A stretch of DNA of 64,000 nucleotides. Origin: a bacterium (lineage in GTDB: Bacteria > Zhuqueibacterota > Zhuqueibacteria > Oleimicrobiales > Geothermoviventaceae). Both the position numbers and the translations under genes were made by a program. The notes beneath the pieces were generated by a model that did no database searches, was not told the origin of the DNA, and saw only the letters and a program-made list of their open reading frames with translations. Each line of letters begins with the position of its first letter. The first letter of the stretch is position 1. The stretch covers positions 124,001-188,000 of the forward strand of contig JAPWUV010000002.1 in NCBI GenBank assembly GCA_028275345.1, written 5' to 3'. Positions 10,406 to 20,791 of this stretch are shown one piece after another.

Positions 10406-11866
10406 ATGAGGGCGCATGGTCCTTTGTTGTGGGCGGTTGCGATGATCACCTTCCTGGCAGGATGTGGGCCCAAGAAGGGTGTGGACGTGAGGCGTGAGCT
10501 GGATCGTCTGGAACGGGAGGGGCAATTTCGTAAAGCCGAAGCTTTGCTTGACAGCGTGCGGGCCAACGGGAAGATCTCAGCCGAGCTGGAACGGGCTCTG
10601 AGCTGGGAGAAGGAGAAGCTTCGGCGCATCCGGATCGATTATCACCTCACACGCGAAGATTTGCTGGCCGAGCTTCGCAAGCGAGTAGCCGATTTCCGGG
10701 AAGAGGAGCTGGCCACATGGGAACGGGAGGGCAAGCTCGATCGCAGGCTGATCGACGGCGAAATGCGATACCTGTATGCGAGCGTGAGCAACCTGTTCTG
10801 GCGTTACCCGGAACTGCGGGCGAGGCAATTGCCGAAGCCTGAACGAGCGAAAGAGGAGCGGGACCTGTATGTTCTCCTCCGCCAGATTTTGGACGCGCGC
10901 CAGAGCACGGCCGACCGCTTTGTCCTGCCGCAGCGCTTCCGCTGCACCCATGTAGTCCAGGTAAAGGCAGATGCCGTTCCGCCTGGCAAGGTCGTCCACT
11001 GCTGGATTCCGTATCCTCGGGCTTTTCCCTTCCAGTGCGACATCCGGCTTGTCTCTTCCGATCCGCCGCTTTCCTGGCTGGACGAGCCGGAGTCGCCGAT
11101 TCGCAGCGCCTACCTCGAGAAGGCCGCGGAACCGGGCAAGCCCACGGTCTTTCGCGTGACCTACGAGTACACCTCGTATGCGACGGTCAACGTTCTGGAT
11201 CCGAACCGCGTGGCCCCGTACGACACGACGAGCCCCCTGTACCGGTACTACACGGCGGAGAGGCCCCCGCACATCGTGTTCACGAAGGAGATGCGAGCGC
11301 TATCGGACCGGGTCGTGGGCCGGGAGAAAAACCCGCTCCGGATCGCGAGGGCCATTTACGACTGGGTCGTCGAGAATCTCTTGTATAGCTATGCCCACGA
11401 GTACTCGACGCTGAGCAACATCAGTCAATTCGTACTCGAGCATCGGTATGGGGACTGCGGGCAGAAGGCTCTTTTCTACATGACCCTCTGCCGCCTCAAT
11501 GGGATCCCAGCCCGCTGGCAATCGGGCTGGGTGATCCGCCCCGGAAGCAAGTCCATCCACGACTGGTGCGAAATCTACATCCCGCCGTACGGATGGATTC
11601 CCGTGGATCCGGATCGGGGAGCCTGGGCTCATCACTACCTCACCACGCTGGCGCCGGAGGAAAAGCAGACGGTGGTGGACTTCTTCTTCGGGAATCTGGA
11701 CCAATTCCGGATGGCGGCCAATTGCGACCACCAGGCCGAGCTTTACCCGCCCAAACAGTCCTTCCGGTCGGACGATGTGGACTTCCAGCGTGCGGAGCTC
11801 GAATGTGATGGGCAGAACCTCTATTTCGACCAGTTCGACTACGATCTCGAGGTGGAATTGCTCTGA
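10406..11866 (+). CDS. lipoprotein with transglutaminase-like core
   Basis: The 486-residue product has a clean lipobox, FLAGC, with Cys20 as the lipidated residue. An N-terminal helical region of about 180 residues, rich in Arg and Glu, precedes a transglutaminase/papain-like domain. The catalytic triad is visible: Cys351 in RYGDCGQKA, His385 in SIHDWCEIY and Asp401 in PVDPDRG. Bacterial members act as cysteine proteases, peptidases or amidases more often than as cross-linkers. The ATG at 10406 has a strong GGGAGAGGGAAG ahead. It is probably co-transcribed with the exported Ntn-hydrolase upstream. Substrate not predictable from sequence. Confidence 0.82.
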   Translation: MRAHGPLLWAVAMITFLAGCGPKKGVDVRRELDRLEREGQFRKAEALLDSVRANGKISAELERALSWEKEKLRRIRIDYHLTREDLLAELRKRVADFREEELATWEREGKLDRRLIDGEMRYLYASVSNLFWRYPELRARQLPKPERAKEERDLYVLLRQILDARQSTADRFVLPQRFRCTHVVQVKADAVPPGKVVHCWIPYPRAFPFQCDIRLVSSDPPLSWLDEPESPIRSAYLEKAAEPGKPTVFRVTYEYTSYATVNVLDPNRVAPYDTTSPLYRYYTAERPPHIVFTKEMRALSDRVVGREKNPLRIARAIYDWVVENLLYSYAHEYSTLSNISQFVLEHRYGDCGQKALFYMTLCRLNGIPARWQSGWVIRPGSKSIHDWCEIYIPPYGWIPVDPDRGAWAHHYLTTLAPEEKQTVVDFFFGNLDQFRMAANCDHQAELYPPKQSFRSDDVDFQRAELECDGQNLYFDQFDYDLEVELL

Positions 11867-11978
11867 ATTCCCTCTCGATGCAGCGGGTTGCAGTCTTCCG
11901 AGGGCCTGCAAGCGCAGCGTACGGCTCGACGTCGGTCGCTTGCCGGGGCAGACCGGGGATGGACATCGGCCAGCGTGA

Positions 11979-12641
<663 letters not shown>

Positions 12642-12653
12642 AATCGGCCGATC

Positions 12654-12691
12654 GGAAAAAGCGAGGGCCGCCCATCCGGCGGGCGGCCCTC
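12654..12691 (-). terminator. intrinsic terminator for the acyl-CoA ligase gene
   Basis: An 11-bp GC-rich perfect stem (12663-12673 with 12681-12691) has a 7-base loop. Read on the minus strand it is followed by GC and a five-T run, so it terminates the minus-strand gene whose stop is 36 bases away. On the plus strand no T run follows. Confidence 0.85.
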
Positions 12692-12726
12692 CTGTGATGG
12701 GGAGGCCAGATAGGGAGGGGAAACGA

Positions 12727-14637
12727 TCAGTCAGCCAAGCGGCTGATGATGGTCATGTTGCGGTGATTGAAGATGTCTTTGCCCTCGGGCGTGTACAGGT
12801 GGTCGATGCGATCCTTGTAGAATTCGACGATCCGCCCCCGCACCATCTTCAGCGTGCTGTTCAGCATCCGGTTCTGCTCGGTGAAGCCCTCACCCAGCAC
12901 CGCGATGGCGCTCGGCAACCACTTGCTCGGGAACATGCCCTTGAAGCGGCCGCTCCGGTATTCCTCGATCTCCCGTTGCAGCAGCTCCAGCGCTGCCCGC
13001 TGGCCTTCGGGGCTCCGCGGAGAAAGCCGTTTCTGCTCCAGGTACCGCAGCAGATTCTCCCGATTGGGATAGACGAGGGCGACGGTGTACGGGGATTGGT
13101 TGTTGTACAGCATGACCTGCTCGATGTAGGGCGAGTTGCTAACGAGGGTTTCCTCAATTCCTTCGGGGCTGTACTTTTCGCCGTCATCGCTGATCAACAG
13201 GCTCTTTTTCCGGCCGAGCACTACCAGGAAGCCGTCCTCGTCGATGTAGCCGAGGTCGCCTGTGAACAGCCAGCCGCCGCGGATCGTTTCGGCTGTGGCC
13301 TTTTTGTTCTTCCAGTAGCCCTTCATCACGTTCTCGCCTTTCACGACGATCTCCCCCTTTTCGCCCGGAGGGAGGTCACGGCCATCGTCATCCACGATGC
13401 GGAGCTGGAGATCCGGCACCAACTTGCCGGAAGTCCCAAGCTTGTGGGCAGCGGGCACGTTGGCGGAGATGACCGGAGCTGCCTCGGTAAGACCGTACCC
13501 CTGATAGATTGGGATGCCAATGGCGTAGAAGTAGCGCTGCATCTCGAGGTCCAAAAGCGCGCCGCCTCCGATGAAGAACTGAAGCCTCCCCCCGAAGCTT
13601 TGCCGAATCTTGCTGAACAGGATCTTGTCGTAGAACTGCATCATCGGCTTCAACAACTTCCGCTTAAGTCCCTTGCCTCGGTCGATGCCCAGTCCATTGT
13701 AGTCGTAGGCGACGTTGAGTGCCTTCCGGAATAACTTCTCAGCCCGGGGCCCTTTCTGTCGGATGGCTCGCTCGATCCCCTTCCGGAAGTTCTGGGAGAG
13801 GGAGGGGACGCTGTACAGCATATGGGGCCGGACTTCTTGGATGTTCTTCGGGATGTTCCGCAGCGTCTCGAGAGGGGTTTGGCCCACCTCCACCGCGGCG
13901 ATGCTTGCCCCTTTGGCCATGAAGGTGTAGATGCCGGCGGTGTGGCCAAAGGAGTGGTCCCATGGCAAGATCAGCAGGGTTACCCAGTCTGGAGGGATCT
14001 CCATCATGGCGCAGCACTGTTCCACGTTCGCCGTATAGTTGCGGTGGGTGAGCATGATCCCTTTGGGATCGGCCGTGGTCCCGGAGGTGTAACAGATGTT
14101 GGCGATGTCGTCCTCCCGCACCGATTGCCATCGCTGGCGGAACTCGGCCTCGTGCTCTCGGAGATACTCCTTGCCCAGTTCACGCACTTTTCGTAAGGTT
14201 ATCTCGTCTTCGTCCTGGGGTTCACCATCCATGAGGATCACCTTTTCGAGGTCGGGCAAGTCCTTCTTCAGATCCAGCACTTTGGGTGCTTGCTGTCCCG
14301 AGACGAAGGCGAACCGGCACTCGGCATGGGAAAGGCGGAATTTGAGCTCCTCCCTTTCATTCAGTTTGACGGAGAGGGGCACGTCGATGGCTCCGGCGTA
14401 AAGGATCCCGAGTTCAGCCACGACCCAGTCGACCCGGCCCTCGGACAGCAGGGCAATGCGGTCGCCTTTCTGGACCCCCAGTGCCATGAGACCCGCCGCG
14501 GTCTCGTAGACCATGTCGCGCACTTCACGGTAGGTGGTCGGGCGGTATTGTCCGTCGCGCTTTTCCCATAGATAAGGACGATCGGCATGCTGCTGCACGC
14601 TGCGTTCGAAGAGCCAAGGAATGGTCCGCTCTGCCAA
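12727..14637 (-). CDS. long-chain fatty acid--CoA ligase (AMP-binding)
   Basis: The 636-residue enzyme belongs to the ANL superfamily and should activate a fatty acid via an acyl-adenylate. The P-loop-like motif TSGTTADPKG is at residues 184-193. YQGYGLTEAAPVIS, the WLFTGDLGYIDEDGFLVVLGRKK hinge region and the late lysine region follow. The frame is open up to 14817, but the TTG at 14637 with GGGAGG six bases ahead starts the protein where the family begins (AERTIPWLFERS). A promoter 60-90 bases upstream on this strand supports that choice. The gene is divergent from dnaG and ends at an intrinsic terminator. Chain-length preference is not readable. Confidence 0.92.
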   Translation of the reverse strand: MAERTIPWLFERSVQQHADRPYLWEKRDGQYRPTTYREVRDMVYETAAGLMALGVQKGDRIALLSEGRVDWVVAELGILYAGAIDVPLSVKLNEREELKFRLSHAECRFAFVSGQQAPKVLDLKKDLPDLEKVILMDGEPQDEDEITLRKVRELGKEYLREHEAEFRQRWQSVREDDIANICYTSGTTADPKGIMLTHRNYTANVEQCCAMMEIPPDWVTLLILPWDHSFGHTAGIYTFMAKGASIAAVEVGQTPLETLRNIPKNIQEVRPHMLYSVPSLSQNFRKGIERAIRQKGPRAEKLFRKALNVAYDYNGLGIDRGKGLKRKLLKPMMQFYDKILFSKIRQSFGGRLQFFIGGGALLDLEMQRYFYAIGIPIYQGYGLTEAAPVISANVPAAHKLGTSGKLVPDLQLRIVDDDGRDLPPGEKGEIVVKGENVMKGYWKNKKATAETIRGGWLFTGDLGYIDEDGFLVVLGRKKSLLISDDGEKYSPEGIEETLVSNSPYIEQVMLYNNQSPYTVALVYPNRENLLRYLEQKRLSPRSPEGQRAALELLQREIEEYRSGRFKGMFPSKWLPSAIAVLGEGFTEQNRMLNSTLKMVRGRIVEFYKDRIDHLYTPEGKDIFNHRNMTIISRLAD

Positions 14638-14698
14638 GGTGAACCTCCCGTGTTGTTTGGCCGTTACTCTCGACCTTTCTCCTCGCTGAGGCGGATTC

Positions 14699-14727
14699 AG
14701 CTTAGGAATTTCTGGCGAGAATGTCAA
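14699..14727 (-). promoter_or_regulatory. sigma70-type promoter of the acyl-CoA ligase gene
   Basis: On the minus strand TTGACA (14727-14722), a 17-base spacer and TAAGCT (14704-14699) lie about 60 bases ahead of the TTG start. The -35 box is a perfect consensus. Confidence 0.72.
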
Positions 14728-14758
14728 GACCTCGTGTGCCGTCTTGGTTGAGCGAGCG

Positions 14759-16576
14759 ATGAGAATCCCCGGACACAAGATCGATGAGATCCGCCAAGCC
14801 GTCGACATCGTCGACATCGTTTCCGGCTACGTCTCGCTCCGCCAGCGAGGGAAGAATTATTTCGGCCTCTGCCCCTTCCACCAAGAGAAGACGCCTTCGT
14901 TCTCGGTGAACCCGCAGATGCAGATCTTCCGCTGCTTTGGTTGCGGCGCGGGGGGCAATGTGTTTCATTTCCTGATGCGCATCGAAGGGGTTTCCTTTCC
15001 CGAGGCCGTCAGGATGGCAGCGGAGCGGGCGGGGATCCCCCTGGAGCTGGAAGAGGGAGAGGGCGAACGAGCCAGGCTCCAAGAGCTGTTGTACGAAGCG
15101 AACAAACTGGCTGCCGACTTCTACCGCGAGCAGCTGTTCGGCCCGGAAGGCAAGACAGCCTTGGAGTACCTTCGGTTTCGGGGACTGACTGAGGAAACGC
15201 TCGAGACTTTCGGCGTGGGTTACGCCCCCGAGGGTTGGGAGAGATTCGCGGTCTGGGCCGGCAAGAAAGGGATATCCCCCGAGGTGCTGGAGCAGGCGGG
15301 TCTCATCGTGCGTCGGGAGGGCGGGGGATTCTACGACCGCTTCCGACATCGCGTGATGTTTCCGCTCTTCAACCTCTCCGGAAGGGTCGTCGGCTTCGGG
15401 GGGAGGCGACTTACGGAGGACGAGTCCTCGCCGAAATACATCAACTCCCCGGAGACTCCCATCTACAAGAAAGGGGAGACGCTGTACGGCCTCTATCAGG
15501 CGCGCGAGGCGATCCGGGCGAGCGACACAGCCATCATTGTCGAGGGCTACATGGACCTCATCTCCCTTCATCAGAGCGGGATCCGGAATGTGGTGGCGAC
15601 TTTGGGTACGGCGCTCACACCGGAGCAGGCACGCCTCATCCGTCGCTACACTCGGAACGCCATCCTGTTCTACGACAGCGATTCGCCCGGTTTCAAGGCA
15701 GCTCTCCGGGGCGCAGAGGTCATGCTTTCGGAGGAGATGGAGGTGAAGATCGCGTCCGTGGTGCCAGGGGAGGATCCCGATTCCTACGTGCGCACGCGGG
15801 GGGCGGGTGCTGTGCTGCGTGAACTGGGACGCGCAGAGTCGCTGATCTCCTTCCGGCTGCGCCGGGAAAGCGAAGGGATCGATCTTCGCGACCCGGATGC
15901 CCGGGCGCGGGTTGCCTCCCGTGTGCTGGAGTCCGTGAGCTACATCCAGAACCCGCTGCGGCGGCATGCCCATGTGTCGTGGCTGGCCGAGCAGCTCCGC
16001 TTGGAGGAGCGCTTTCTCACTGGAGAACTGAGCCGTCTGTTGAAACTCCGTGCTCACCCTGGCGTCCTGAGGCCCGGCCCATCGACCGCACCGGCGCCCC
16101 ACGCCAAGTCGCGGCGGAACGAGGCCGAGCGTACGCTTGTCCGGATCCTGCTGCGTTCCACCTCCCTGCGCGAGTACGTGAGGGAAGGATTGCTCCAGAT
16201 CAAACTCCAGGATGCCCTGGCCCGCCAAGTCTGGGAGGCCTTCTGCAAGGCGGCGGAGACGGGGGACGCAAGTATCCCCCTGGTGCTTTCCGAATTGGAG
16301 GATCCGGAGGCGGCTGCTTTTGTGGCCTCTGCGAGCGAGGAGCCGGAGGAGTTCTTCCAGTCCCCGCAGCTGGCGTTCGACTGCTTCAAGGCCATCTGCG
16401 TGGAGGAAATCGACCGATTGGCGAGAAGCCTGCAGGAGCGAATGCGAACCAACCGGGGGGAGGCGGCGGAGCTCACGCGTCAGTTCAACGAGCTATTGCA
16501 GCTCAGACGACGTGTGGAGAATGGGGAGCTGGATCCGCGCTCGCTTGCGGCCGAGCTCACGTCGGCGGAGGGGTGA
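14759..16576 (+). CDS. dnaG: DNA primase
   Basis: DnaG makes the RNA primers for replication. The N-terminal zinc ribbon has Cys38, His41, Cys59 and Cys62 (CPFH ... CFGC). The catalytic TOPRIM region follows with IIVEGYMDLISL, TLGTALT and FYDSDSPG. The C-terminal third, the helicase-interaction part, is poorly conserved. The open frame begins with a TTG at 14744; I prefer the ATG at 14759 because the protein then starts MRIPGHKIDEIRQ, as is normal. No rpoD follows, unlike the classic macromolecular synthesis operon. The start region is divergent from the acyl-CoA ligase. Confidence 0.95.
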   Translation: MRIPGHKIDEIRQAVDIVDIVSGYVSLRQRGKNYFGLCPFHQEKTPSFSVNPQMQIFRCFGCGAGGNVFHFLMRIEGVSFPEAVRMAAERAGIPLELEEGEGERARLQELLYEANKLAADFYREQLFGPEGKTALEYLRFRGLTEETLETFGVGYAPEGWERFAVWAGKKGISPEVLEQAGLIVRREGGGFYDRFRHRVMFPLFNLSGRVVGFGGRRLTEDESSPKYINSPETPIYKKGETLYGLYQAREAIRASDTAIIVEGYMDLISLHQSGIRNVVATLGTALTPEQARLIRRYTRNAILFYDSDSPGFKAALRGAEVMLSEEMEVKIASVVPGEDPDSYVRTRGAGAVLRELGRAESLISFRLRRESEGIDLRDPDARARVASRVLESVSYIQNPLRRHAHVSWLAEQLRLEERFLTGELSRLLKLRAHPGVLRPGPSTAPAPHAKSRRNEAERTLVRILLRSTSLREYVREGLLQIKLQDALARQVWEAFCKAAETGDASIPLVLSELEDPEAAAFVASASEEPEEFFQSPQLAFDCFKAICVEEIDRLARSLQERMRTNRGEAAELTRQFNELLQLRRRVENGELDPRSLAAELTSAEG

Positions 16577-16693
16577 GCCGGCGGGTTGGAAAGGGCCCGG
16601 TCGCGGCATCCGGATTTCCATTTGACTCTTTCGGGCAAAAGGCCTATGTTCGCTGCGCAAGTGTGAGCCGAAGGACTGGCAATCGGAGGGACC

Positions 16694-17002
16694 ATGCAGG
16701 AGACGCGGCAGCTCAGCGTGGAACTGGGCGAGAAGGAGGCCGAGGGGATCTACAGCAATCTCGTGCTGATCACCCACTCCCCGGCGGAGTTCGTCATCGA
16801 TTTCACGCGGATGGTCCCGGGGGTGCCCAAGGCCAAGGTGTACGCCAGGATCATCATGACGCCGCAGCACGTGAAGTCCTTTCTCAAAGCCTTGCAAGAG
16901 AACATCGAGCGCTACGAGAAAGAGTTCGGTGAGATCCGGATCTTGGGTGAACCAGGGCAGGGGCGCGAGTTCGGGTTCAAACCGGCTGCTGAAGGCGATT
17001 AG
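16694..17002 (+). CDS. DUF3467 family protein
   Basis: The 102-residue product matches the DUF3467 pattern: YSNLVLITHSPAEFVIDFTRMVPG followed by KAKVYARIIMTPQHVKSFLKALQENIERYE. It is a small soluble protein of unknown function, widespread in bacteria. The start ATG at 16694 has GGAGG a few bases ahead. It lies 31 bases before the GH57 gene and is probably co-transcribed with it. Confidence 0.85.
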   Translation: MQETRQLSVELGEKEAEGIYSNLVLITHSPAEFVIDFTRMVPGVPKAKVYARIIMTPQHVKSFLKALQENIERYEKEFGEIRILGEPGQGREFGFKPAAEGD

Positions 17003-17033
17003 CCCGGGACAAGCAGAGCAGAAGAGGCAAGAC

Positions 17034-18776
17034 ATGGCAAGCGACCCAATAGGCAGCTTCTCCTTCGTGCTTCATTCGCACCTTCCCTACGTGATCGCGC
17101 ACGGGAAATGGCCTCATGGCATGGATTGGCTAAACGAGGCGGCGGCGGAGACGTACATCCCTTTGCTCGACATGTTGAACCAGTTGTCGGCGGAAGGGGT
17201 GGAGCCGAAACTCACCATCGGCATCACGCCGGTGCTGTGCGAACAGCTGGCGGACGAGACCTTCAAGCGGGAGTTCGAAGACTATCTGGACATGAAGATC
17301 CGGGCCGCCCGCGAGGATGAGGTCATCTTCCGTCGCTACGGGAACGAACAGCTGGCCAACCTGGCAGTGATGTGGCAGGATCATTACCGGGGCATCCGCC
17401 GCAGCTTCCTCGAGACCTATGACCGGGACCTCGTTGCGGCTTTCCGCAGTCTGCTCGACCGGGGCTATCTGGACATCGTCACCTGTGGGGCCACGCACGG
17501 GTATTTCCCCCTTCTTTCGCAGGATATCAGCATCCAGGCGCAGGTCAAGGTGGCGCTACGGGTTCACGAACGGCATTTCCGGCGCCGGCCTCGTGGGATC
17601 TGGCTCCCGGAATGCGCCTATCGCCCGCGGTACGAATGGAGACCGCCCGTCGAATCGAGGCTCGGAAACAAACCCTATTTACGCAAAGGCGTGGATGAGT
17701 TCCTGAGCGAGAATGGCCTCGATTTCTTCTTCGTCGATTCCGCCACGCTGAAGGGGGGAAAGGCCATCGGGGTCTACGTGGACCGCTTCGAGGCTCTCAA
17801 ACGGCTCTGGGCCCAGTACGAAAAAGAGTTCCGCCCGCGCGAAGAGGAGGTGGAAAAGAGCCCGTACGAGGTTTACCTCGTCAGCTCTTCGCCCGAGGCC
17901 AAGCGCCCGGTGGCCGTCTTCACCCGAGACCCGAGGACGGGACTCCAGGTCTGGTCCGGCGAGTGGGGCTACCCTGGGGACGGCTGGTACCTTGAGTTCC
18001 ACAAGAAGCACTTCCCCGGCGGCCATCGGTACTGGCGAGTGACCAGCGCCAAGAGCGACTTGGCTGACAAGCAGGTCTACGAACCGGCCCGCGTGGTGGA
18101 GCGGTTGGAAGAAAACTCTTCGCATTTCGTCTGGCTTGTGGAGACGATTCTGGAGGAGCATCGCCAACAAACCGGGCGCGAGGGGATCCTCGTGGCTCCA
18201 TTCGATGCCGAGCTCTTCGGCCACTGGTGGTTCGAAGGCCCTCGGTTCATGAAGCTGGTCTTGAGGAAATGCCAGCAGAACGGAAGGGTGCGAGTGACGA
18301 CCTGCTCCGAGGAGCTGGATCGCCGTCAGCCGGTGGAAGTCATTTCCCTTCCGGAAGGGAGCTGGGGAGAGGGAGGCTACCACTTCATCTGGCTCAATGA
18401 GGACACGGTGTGGACCTGGCGCCACATCTACGACGATGAGCTGCGAATGATCGAGATGGTGCAGGGCCTCCCGTGGCGCGCCGATCCCCGGCTCAAGCTC
18501 GTGCTGGAACAAGCGGCCCGAGAGCTCCTGTTGCTGCAAGCGTCGGATTGGCAGTTCCTCATTAGCACCTTTGCGGCCCGCGACTACGCAGAGGTGCGAT
18601 TCCAGGAACACCACGAGGCCTTCAATCGAATCGGGGATCTTGCCGAGAAAATCGGTCGGGGGGAGGAGCCCGGAAGCGCGGAGTGGCAGTACTTCGAGGA
18701 CTGCCGACAGCGCGACTCCCTCTTCCCGGACCTCGACCTGGAATGGTGGGAACGGCTGGAGTATCCCCCGAGCTGA
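17034..18776 (+). CDS. GH57 1,4-alpha-glucan branching enzyme
   Basis: The 580-residue protein is a family 57 glycoside hydrolase with the arrangement of the alpha-glucan branching enzymes, including the C-terminal DUF1957 part. The conserved HSHLPYV opens the barrel at residues 14-20. The likely nucleophile is Glu193 in WLPECAYRP and the likely acid/base is Asp391 in FDAELFGHWW. The enzyme would introduce alpha-1,6 branches in glycogen-like glucan. The ATG at 17034 has GAAGAGGC ahead; the frame is open further upstream but overlaps the DUF3467 gene. GH57 enzymes are frequent in thermophiles. No glgA or glgC is nearby. Confidence 0.9.
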   Translation: MASDPIGSFSFVLHSHLPYVIAHGKWPHGMDWLNEAAAETYIPLLDMLNQLSAEGVEPKLTIGITPVLCEQLADETFKREFEDYLDMKIRAAREDEVIFRRYGNEQLANLAVMWQDHYRGIRRSFLETYDRDLVAAFRSLLDRGYLDIVTCGATHGYFPLLSQDISIQAQVKVALRVHERHFRRRPRGIWLPECAYRPRYEWRPPVESRLGNKPYLRKGVDEFLSENGLDFFFVDSATLKGGKAIGVYVDRFEALKRLWAQYEKEFRPREEEVEKSPYEVYLVSSSPEAKRPVAVFTRDPRTGLQVWSGEWGYPGDGWYLEFHKKHFPGGHRYWRVTSAKSDLADKQVYEPARVVERLEENSSHFVWLVETILEEHRQQTGREGILVAPFDAELFGHWWFEGPRFMKLVLRKCQQNGRVRVTTCSEELDRRQPVEVISLPEGSWGEGGYHFIWLNEDTVWTWRHIYDDELRMIEMVQGLPWRADPRLKLVLEQAARELLLLQASDWQFLISTFAARDYAEVRFQEHHEAFNRIGDLAEKIGRGEEPGSAEWQYFEDCRQRDSLFPDLDLEWWERLEYPPS

Positions 18777-18911
18777 ACCGGAGATGTCGGCGTCGCCTCG
18801 CCGCATCTGCATCGGAGGGAGGAGCGATACGCCAGGCGGTGTCCGAAAAGTGCGTCGCCATTCCACGAGGAAGAACGGGAGCCTTGGGCGGCTGATCAAG
18901 TGGATCAACGG

Positions 18912-19502
18912 ATGCGACTTCGTTTTGCGGTCTCGATCTTAACGGCGTGGCTGACGTGGGCCTCGTTCGCCGGAGCCGGCGAGGCTCGGCTCCCTTTCCT
19001 GGTGGGCCTGGAAGTGGGGACGTGGAAACCCGCCGCCATCTCGGCGGATCGCCCGCTCGAGCCGAACGTGCTGCCGGGGACCAGGGCTTTGCTCGGTTTC
19101 AGCATCGGTTCGTCCGTCCGGAGCGACCTGGACGTCCTGGTCTCAGCCCAATACTGGGAACAAGTTGAGCTCCCCGCAAATTCCATCGCCACGCGGGTTC
19201 GCATCCTGCCGGTGGGCCTCCATTTTCGCCATCACCTGGCTGAAGGTAGCTGGCTTTCCCCGTTTGCCGACTACGGCGCCTGGGCCTTGCTCGGGGCCCA
19301 AAAGCTTGCGTTGACGAGCCAATGGGACAGCCAAAGCGGCTACGGGGTGAGCTTGGGGGCGGGCATGTCCGTTCTTCTCGGTCGAACGTTGATGGTAATC
19401 TTCCGCGGCGGGTATCTGTACGCCAAGTTCCCCCGCATACTCGGGCAAACCGACGACTACAGCGGCACCGAGTTCTCGCTTTCGCTGTTGCTTCGGCTCT
19501 GA
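18912..19502 (+). CDS. predicted outer-membrane beta-barrel protein, hypothetical
   Basis: I recognise no named family. The protein (about 196 residues from the ATG at 18912) starts with a signal peptide ending near AGA. It continues with alternating hydrophobic strands such as RALLGFSIGSSVRSDLDVLVSAQYW and SGYGVSLGAGMSVLLGRTLM, and ends in an alternating aromatic/leucine strand (FSLSLLLRL). That is the look of a small outer-membrane barrel assembled by BAM. The GTG at 18900 is an alternative start. The call rests on pattern only. Confidence 0.6.
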   Translation: MRLRFAVSILTAWLTWASFAGAGEARLPFLVGLEVGTWKPAAISADRPLEPNVLPGTRALLGFSIGSSVRSDLDVLVSAQYWEQVELPANSIATRVRILPVGLHFRHHLAEGSWLSPFADYGAWALLGAQKLALTSQWDSQSGYGVSLGAGMSVLLGRTLMVIFRGGYLYAKFPRILGQTDDYSGTEFSLSLLLRL

Positions 19503-19818
19503 CTGCCTTGCCGGAATTGATCGCCGAGCTGACGGCGAACCGCAGCCTGGGGTATCGGGAAGCCAAAGGCCTGGAGCTCGGTCAGCCGGACTCCCGCGGC
19601 CCAGCGCTCGGGGCGCCGGGCGATCGGTTCGAGTGGGGAGACAAGTTCGCCGTTTCTGGGGCCGGGGCTTTCCCTCTCGGGGGGGCGGTTCAGTACGCTT
19701 TGGCAAGGCGATCCAGCGCATGGCTGAGATGGCGATGGGGCGGGGGCGCATCGCGTGAGGCGTCGGTGAGCACGCTCCCGACAATCGGAGATCAGGGGAA
19801 GCCGCGAAGGTTGAGCCG
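19503..19818 (+). other. 316-base gap without a supported gene
   Basis: Only shadow frames with arginine- and proline-rich translations cross this stretch. I see no tRNA, clear promoter, terminator or repeat. Confidence 0.5.
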
Positions 19819-20715
19819 GTGATTGTGGTTCAGGTGATAGTGCCGACGTTTCTTCTCGTGGCGATCGGCTATGCGGCCGGTCGTCTGGCGACGTTTGATC
19901 TCCGCACGCTATCCAACCTTGCACTGTACGTGCTGACCCCGAGCCTGGTTTTCTCCCGAACCTACGCCAGTCCCCTCGAGGCCGCACTGATCGGGCGAAT
20001 CGCCCTCTACACGTTTTTCATCGTGGGGGCCATGTTCGCCATTGCGCTGAGCGTGAGCCGAGTGCTTCGTCTGCCGCGCGCCGACGCCGCTGCATTCCTG
20101 CTTTCGGTCTCCCTATTCAATGCGGGGAACATGGGATTACCAATCATCCTGTTCGCCTTCGGGGAGCAGGGCTTGACGTACGCCGTGGTCGTCGTGGTGA
20201 GTCACGTGCTGCTGACGAGCACGGTCGGAGTGTTCGTTGCGGCCAATGCTCGGATGGGCAAGCGGGAGGCGTTGAAGCAGGTTTTTGCCCTTCCGGGCGT
20301 CTACGCCATCGCGCTGGGCTTTTTTCTGGGCCATGGTGGGGTCGCTTTGCCGGAGGCAATTCGCAAGCCGATGGAATTGTTGGGAGCTGCGGCGATCCCC
20401 GTGAACACGGCGATCCTTGGGGTTCAGCTCAGCAGGGCAGCCCGGCCCATCGGGTTGGGTGTTGCTGGGGTTGCCAGCGCCATGCGTCTGCTCGTGGCCC
20501 CCCTCCTCGGCGCGGCTCTGCTTCCTCTGTTGGGTTTTTCTGGCCTTGCCTACAAGGTGATGCTGCTTCAGACCTCGATGCCTTCGGCCGTCTATTCGGC
20601 CATTCTTTCGGAACGCTTCGAGGCCAACGAGGTCCTCGCGGCGCACGCCGTCCTCTTGTCCACGCTGCTTAGCGCCCTCTCGATCAGCGTGCTCCTCCTC
20701 GTGGTAGCGACTTGA
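19819..20715 (+). CDS. AEC family transporter (auxin efflux carrier-like)
   Basis: The 298-residue product has about ten hydrophobic segments in two repeats of five, typical of the AEC/BART superfamily. It has the characteristic SLFNAGNMGLPI motif in the first half and NTAILGVQLS and LQTSMPSAV in the second. Bacterial members export or import small organic acids; the substrate here is unknown. The GTG at 19819 has GAAGG ahead. The gene converges with the PUA-like gene, 76 bases apart, with no obvious terminator between them. Confidence 0.88.
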   Translation: MIVVQVIVPTFLLVAIGYAAGRLATFDLRTLSNLALYVLTPSLVFSRTYASPLEAALIGRIALYTFFIVGAMFAIALSVSRVLRLPRADAAAFLLSVSLFNAGNMGLPIILFAFGEQGLTYAVVVVVSHVLLTSTVGVFVAANARMGKREALKQVFALPGVYAIALGFFLGHGGVALPEAIRKPMELLGAAAIPVNTAILGVQLSRAARPIGLGVAGVASAMRLLVAPLLGAALLPLLGFSGLAYKVMLLQTSMPSAVYSAILSERFEANEVLAAHAVLLSTLLSALSISVLLLVVAT

Positions 20716-20791
20716 GCCCGTGGAAGATACACAAGTCTCCGCGGTCGACGTGCCAAGATCCAGCGGCGCAGGGTCGATCGTCGGTCTCGCC

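Noticed and set aside
12694-13734. 346-codon plus-strand frame over the acyl-CoA ligase gene
   Set aside because: It is antisense to clear ligase motifs and has no ribosome site or protein-like pattern.
14702-16228. 508-codon minus-strand frame over dnaG
   Set aside because: The opposite strand encodes complete primase motifs; this one shows none.
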